This document shows positions 5,722 through 7,233 of a stretch of 7,233 nt of DNA, one piece after another. The notes below the pieces were generated by a model, which was not told the origin of the DNA, ran no database searches, and was given only the letters and a program-made list of their open reading frames with translations. The translations under genes and the position numbers were made by a program. The stretch covers positions 1 to 7,233 of the forward strand of contig CAJWOI010000136.1 of assembly GCA_913044255.1 (NCBI GenBank), given 5' to 3'. The stretch comes from an uncultured Alphaproteobacteria bacterium (lineage in GTDB: Bacteria > Pseudomonadota > Alphaproteobacteria > UBA7887). Position 1 is the first letter of the stretch. Each line of letters begins with the position of its first letter.

Positions 5722-7089
5722 ATGTCGGACACTACCAAATATGTTCTGGATGAGGAAAGACTACCGTTTAGTTGGTACAATATAGCGGCTGACCTACCCG
5801 AACCACTATCCCCGGTAATCCATCCCGGCACTGGCCAACCCATTGGTCCGGATGATCTTGCCCCATTGTTCCCGATGGCGCTTATAGGCCAAGAAGTATC
5901 AGTCGATCGTGATATAGAGATCCCAGAACCCGTTCGCGAAGTCTATAGAATGTGGCGCCCTACACCGTTAATACGAGCAAGACGCCTTGAGAAGGCGCTC
6001 GATACCCCAGCAAAGATTTACTACAAATATGAAGGGGTCAGCCCGGCTGGGAGCCATAAGCCGAATACAGCAGTCGCCCAGGCCTTCTACAATAAGGAGG
6101 CGGGGATCAGTAAATTGACGACGGAGACAGGAGCGGGTCAATGGGGCTCGGCGCTAGCCTTCGCATGTGCACACTTTGGGATCGAGCTCGACGTTTTTAT
6201 GGTCAAAGTAAGCTTTGAACAAAAACCTTACCGACGAGCACTTATGGAAACTTATGGGGCTCGTTGCGTCGCAAGCCCGTCCTCCGAAACAAATTCTGGG
6301 AAGGCAATATTAGGTGAGAACCCCGATTCCCCGGGGAGCCTAGGCATAGCAATTTCGGAAGCAGTTGAGGTTGCCGCAACGAACGAGGACACAAAATATT
6401 CACTTGGAAGCGTTCTCAATCACGTACTCATGCACCAAACAGTACTAGGCAAAGAAGCTCTCGAACAAATGGAAATGGCGGGAAATTGGCCGGACATCAT
6501 AATTGGCTGTACTGGCGGGGGAAGCAATTTTTCAGGATTGGTCAACCCCTTTTTAGGAAAGCAGCTCAATGGCGGTGCGAAAATACGTATAATCGCCGTG
6601 GAGCCCGCTGCTTGTCCGTCCCTCACCCGGGGCAAGTATGCGTACGATTTCGGGGACACCGGGCATCTAACTCCTCTGGTCAAAATGCATACACTTGGAT
6701 CAACGTTTGTTCCTCCACCATTTCATGCTGGAGGATTGCGTTATCACGGAATGTCGCCCCTTGTCAGTCACCTCCAGGAACTTGGCTTAATAGAGTCGCG
6801 CGCATACCACCAAACTGAATGCTTTGCAGCCGGAGTGCAATTTGCCCGAACCGAAGGAATCGTGCCTGCTCCAGAGGCTAATCACGCCATAAAAGCTGTA
6901 ATAGACGAAGCGCTCGTGTGCAAGGAAGCTGGCGCAGGCCGCACTATTTTGTTCAACTTATGCGGCCACGGTCATTTTGATATGCAGGCCTATACTGACT
7001 ACTTTGCTGGAAAACTCACTGACCAGATTTATGCCGAAGAGGAATTAGCTATGGCATTGGCCGGACTTCCGTCTGTAGCGGCGGACTAG
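5722..7089 (+). CDS. trpB2: TrpB2-type tryptophan synthase beta-like PLP enzyme
   Basis: This 455-residue fold-type II PLP enzyme belongs to the TrpB2 group of tryptophan synthase beta chains, which condense indole with L-serine. It shows the group's long N-terminus (about 1-75), RPTPLIRARRLE (79-90), the PLP lysine K113 in GSHKPN, catalytic E135 in ETGAGQWG (135-142), where TrpB1 proteins usually have H at the W position, the phosphate-binding loop TGGGSNF (264-270), and the TrpB2-typical EPAACPSLTRGKYAYDFGDT and FHAGGLRYHG segments. All key residues are present, so it should be active. No trpA or other trp gene is adjacent. TrpB2 proteins are known to work without TrpA and are proposed to salvage free indole or act on serine or related substrates. 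The start is set by the AGGGGGG site. tRNA-Asn follows 68 bp downstream, and yqgE is divergent upstream. Confidence 0.93.
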   Translation: MSDTTKYVLDEERLPFSWYNIAADLPEPLSPVIHPGTGQPIGPDDLAPLFPMALIGQEVSVDRDIEIPEPVREVYRMWRPTPLIRARRLEKALDTPAKIYYKYEGVSPAGSHKPNTAVAQAFYNKEAGISKLTTETGAGQWGSALAFACAHFGIELDVFMVKVSFEQKPYRRALMETYGARCVASPSSETNSGKAILGENPDSPGSLGIAISEAVEVAATNEDTKYSLGSVLNHVLMHQTVLGKEALEQMEMAGNWPDIIIGCTGGGSNFSGLVNPFLGKQLNGGAKIRIIAVEPAACPSLTRGKYAYDFGDTGHLTPLVKMHTLGSTFVPPPFHAGGLRYHGMSPLVSHLQELGLIESRAYHQTECFAAGVQFARTEGIVPAPEANHAIKAVIDEALVCKEAGAGRTILFNLCGHGHFDMQAYTDYFAGKLTDQIYAEEELAMALAGLPSVAAD

Positions 7090-7112
7090 AAAACACCAAA
7101 CGACTAGAGCAC

Positions 7113-7141
7113 TTGCCGCAACGTGCACCGATTGCTATAGC
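7113..7141 (+). promoter_or_regulatory. Sigma70-type promoter of tRNA-Asn
   Basis: TTGCCG (7113-7118) and TATAGC (7136-7141) are separated by exactly 17 nt and end 16 nt before the first base of the tRNA. Start of transcription would be near 7148. This suggests the tRNA has its own promoter, independent of trpB2. Confidence 0.6.
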
Positions 7142-7157
7142 CTCCACACAACGGTAT

Positions 7158-7233
7158 TCCCCGGTAGCTCAGTTGGTAGAGCGGGTGGCTGTTAACCACC
7201 ATGTCGCTGGTTCGAGTCCGGCCCGGGGAGCCA
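7158..7233 (+). tRNA. tRNA-Asn (anticodon GTT)
   Basis: This is a complete 76-nt cloverleaf. The acceptor stem TCCCCGG (7158-7164) pairs with CCGGGGA (7223-7229), and the D stem GCTC (7167-7170) pairs with GAGC (7179-7182). The anticodon stem GGTGG/CCACC flanks the loop CTGTTAA, with anticodon GTT at 7191-7193. The T arm GCTGG-TTCGAGT-CCGGC (7206-7222) has one G-T pair. The discriminator is G7230, and CCA is encoded (7231-7233). The window ends at the last base of the tRNA. Confidence 0.97.

Noticed and set aside
1..7233. Mobile elements, CRISPR arrays and defence modules
   Set aside because: No regularly spaced repeats, transposase, integrase, toxin-antitoxin or nuclease motifs were seen in the translated frames.

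Overview
The window looks like a piece of a bacterial chromosome, most probably from an alphaproteobacterium. The evidence is the mix of gene families: a TrpB2-type PLP enzyme, YqgE/AlgH, a LolA-like outer-membrane lipoprotein-sorting family protein, a small charged protein of a type I associate with Rhodospirillales-like genomes, and HpcH/HpaI and class II aldolase homologues. Base composition is moderate and Shine-Dalgarno sites are clear at most genes. The taxonomic call is an inference from family content, not from a marker gene.

Layout. Positions 1-411 (minus) are the 5' part of an NAD(P)H-hydrate epimerase gene that runs off the left edge. A strongly AT-rich divergent region (412-612) separates it from a plus-strand pair: a CitE-like HpcH/HpaI lyase (613-1470), and a lipoprotein with a complete trypsin-like catalytic triad (1467-2180) whose TTG start overlaps the lyase stop codon. 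A class II aldolase/adducin-family gene (2340-3113) follows on the same strand. A minus-strand block then reads 4552 to 3323: a LolA-like gene, a possible small zinc-ribbon reading frame, and a 91-residue hypothetical gene. After a 430-bp stretch without a firm gene comes yqgE/algH (5654-4983, minus), with an unusual export-signal-like N-terminus. It is divergent from an orphan trpB2 (5722-7089, plus). The window ends exactly at the CCA of a tRNA-Asn (7158-7233), which has its own good promoter.

The clearest unusual observation is that the LolA-like gene is split by a perfect 20-bp tandem duplication (3925-3969). Twenty is not a multiple of three, so the frame is lost; removing one copy by eye restores a 272-residue protein with the family's C-terminal half. 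Just downstream, a second reading frame with CPxC...CPxC spacing appears to be broken at a (GT)3 tract and lacks an ordinary start codon. Two short-repeat lesions in one transcription unit suggest decay, a reversible slippage switch, or sequence error. Read-level data would separate these.

I see no CRISPR array, transposase, phage module or convincing new multi-gene system. Most of the window is ordinary metabolic and envelope chromosome.
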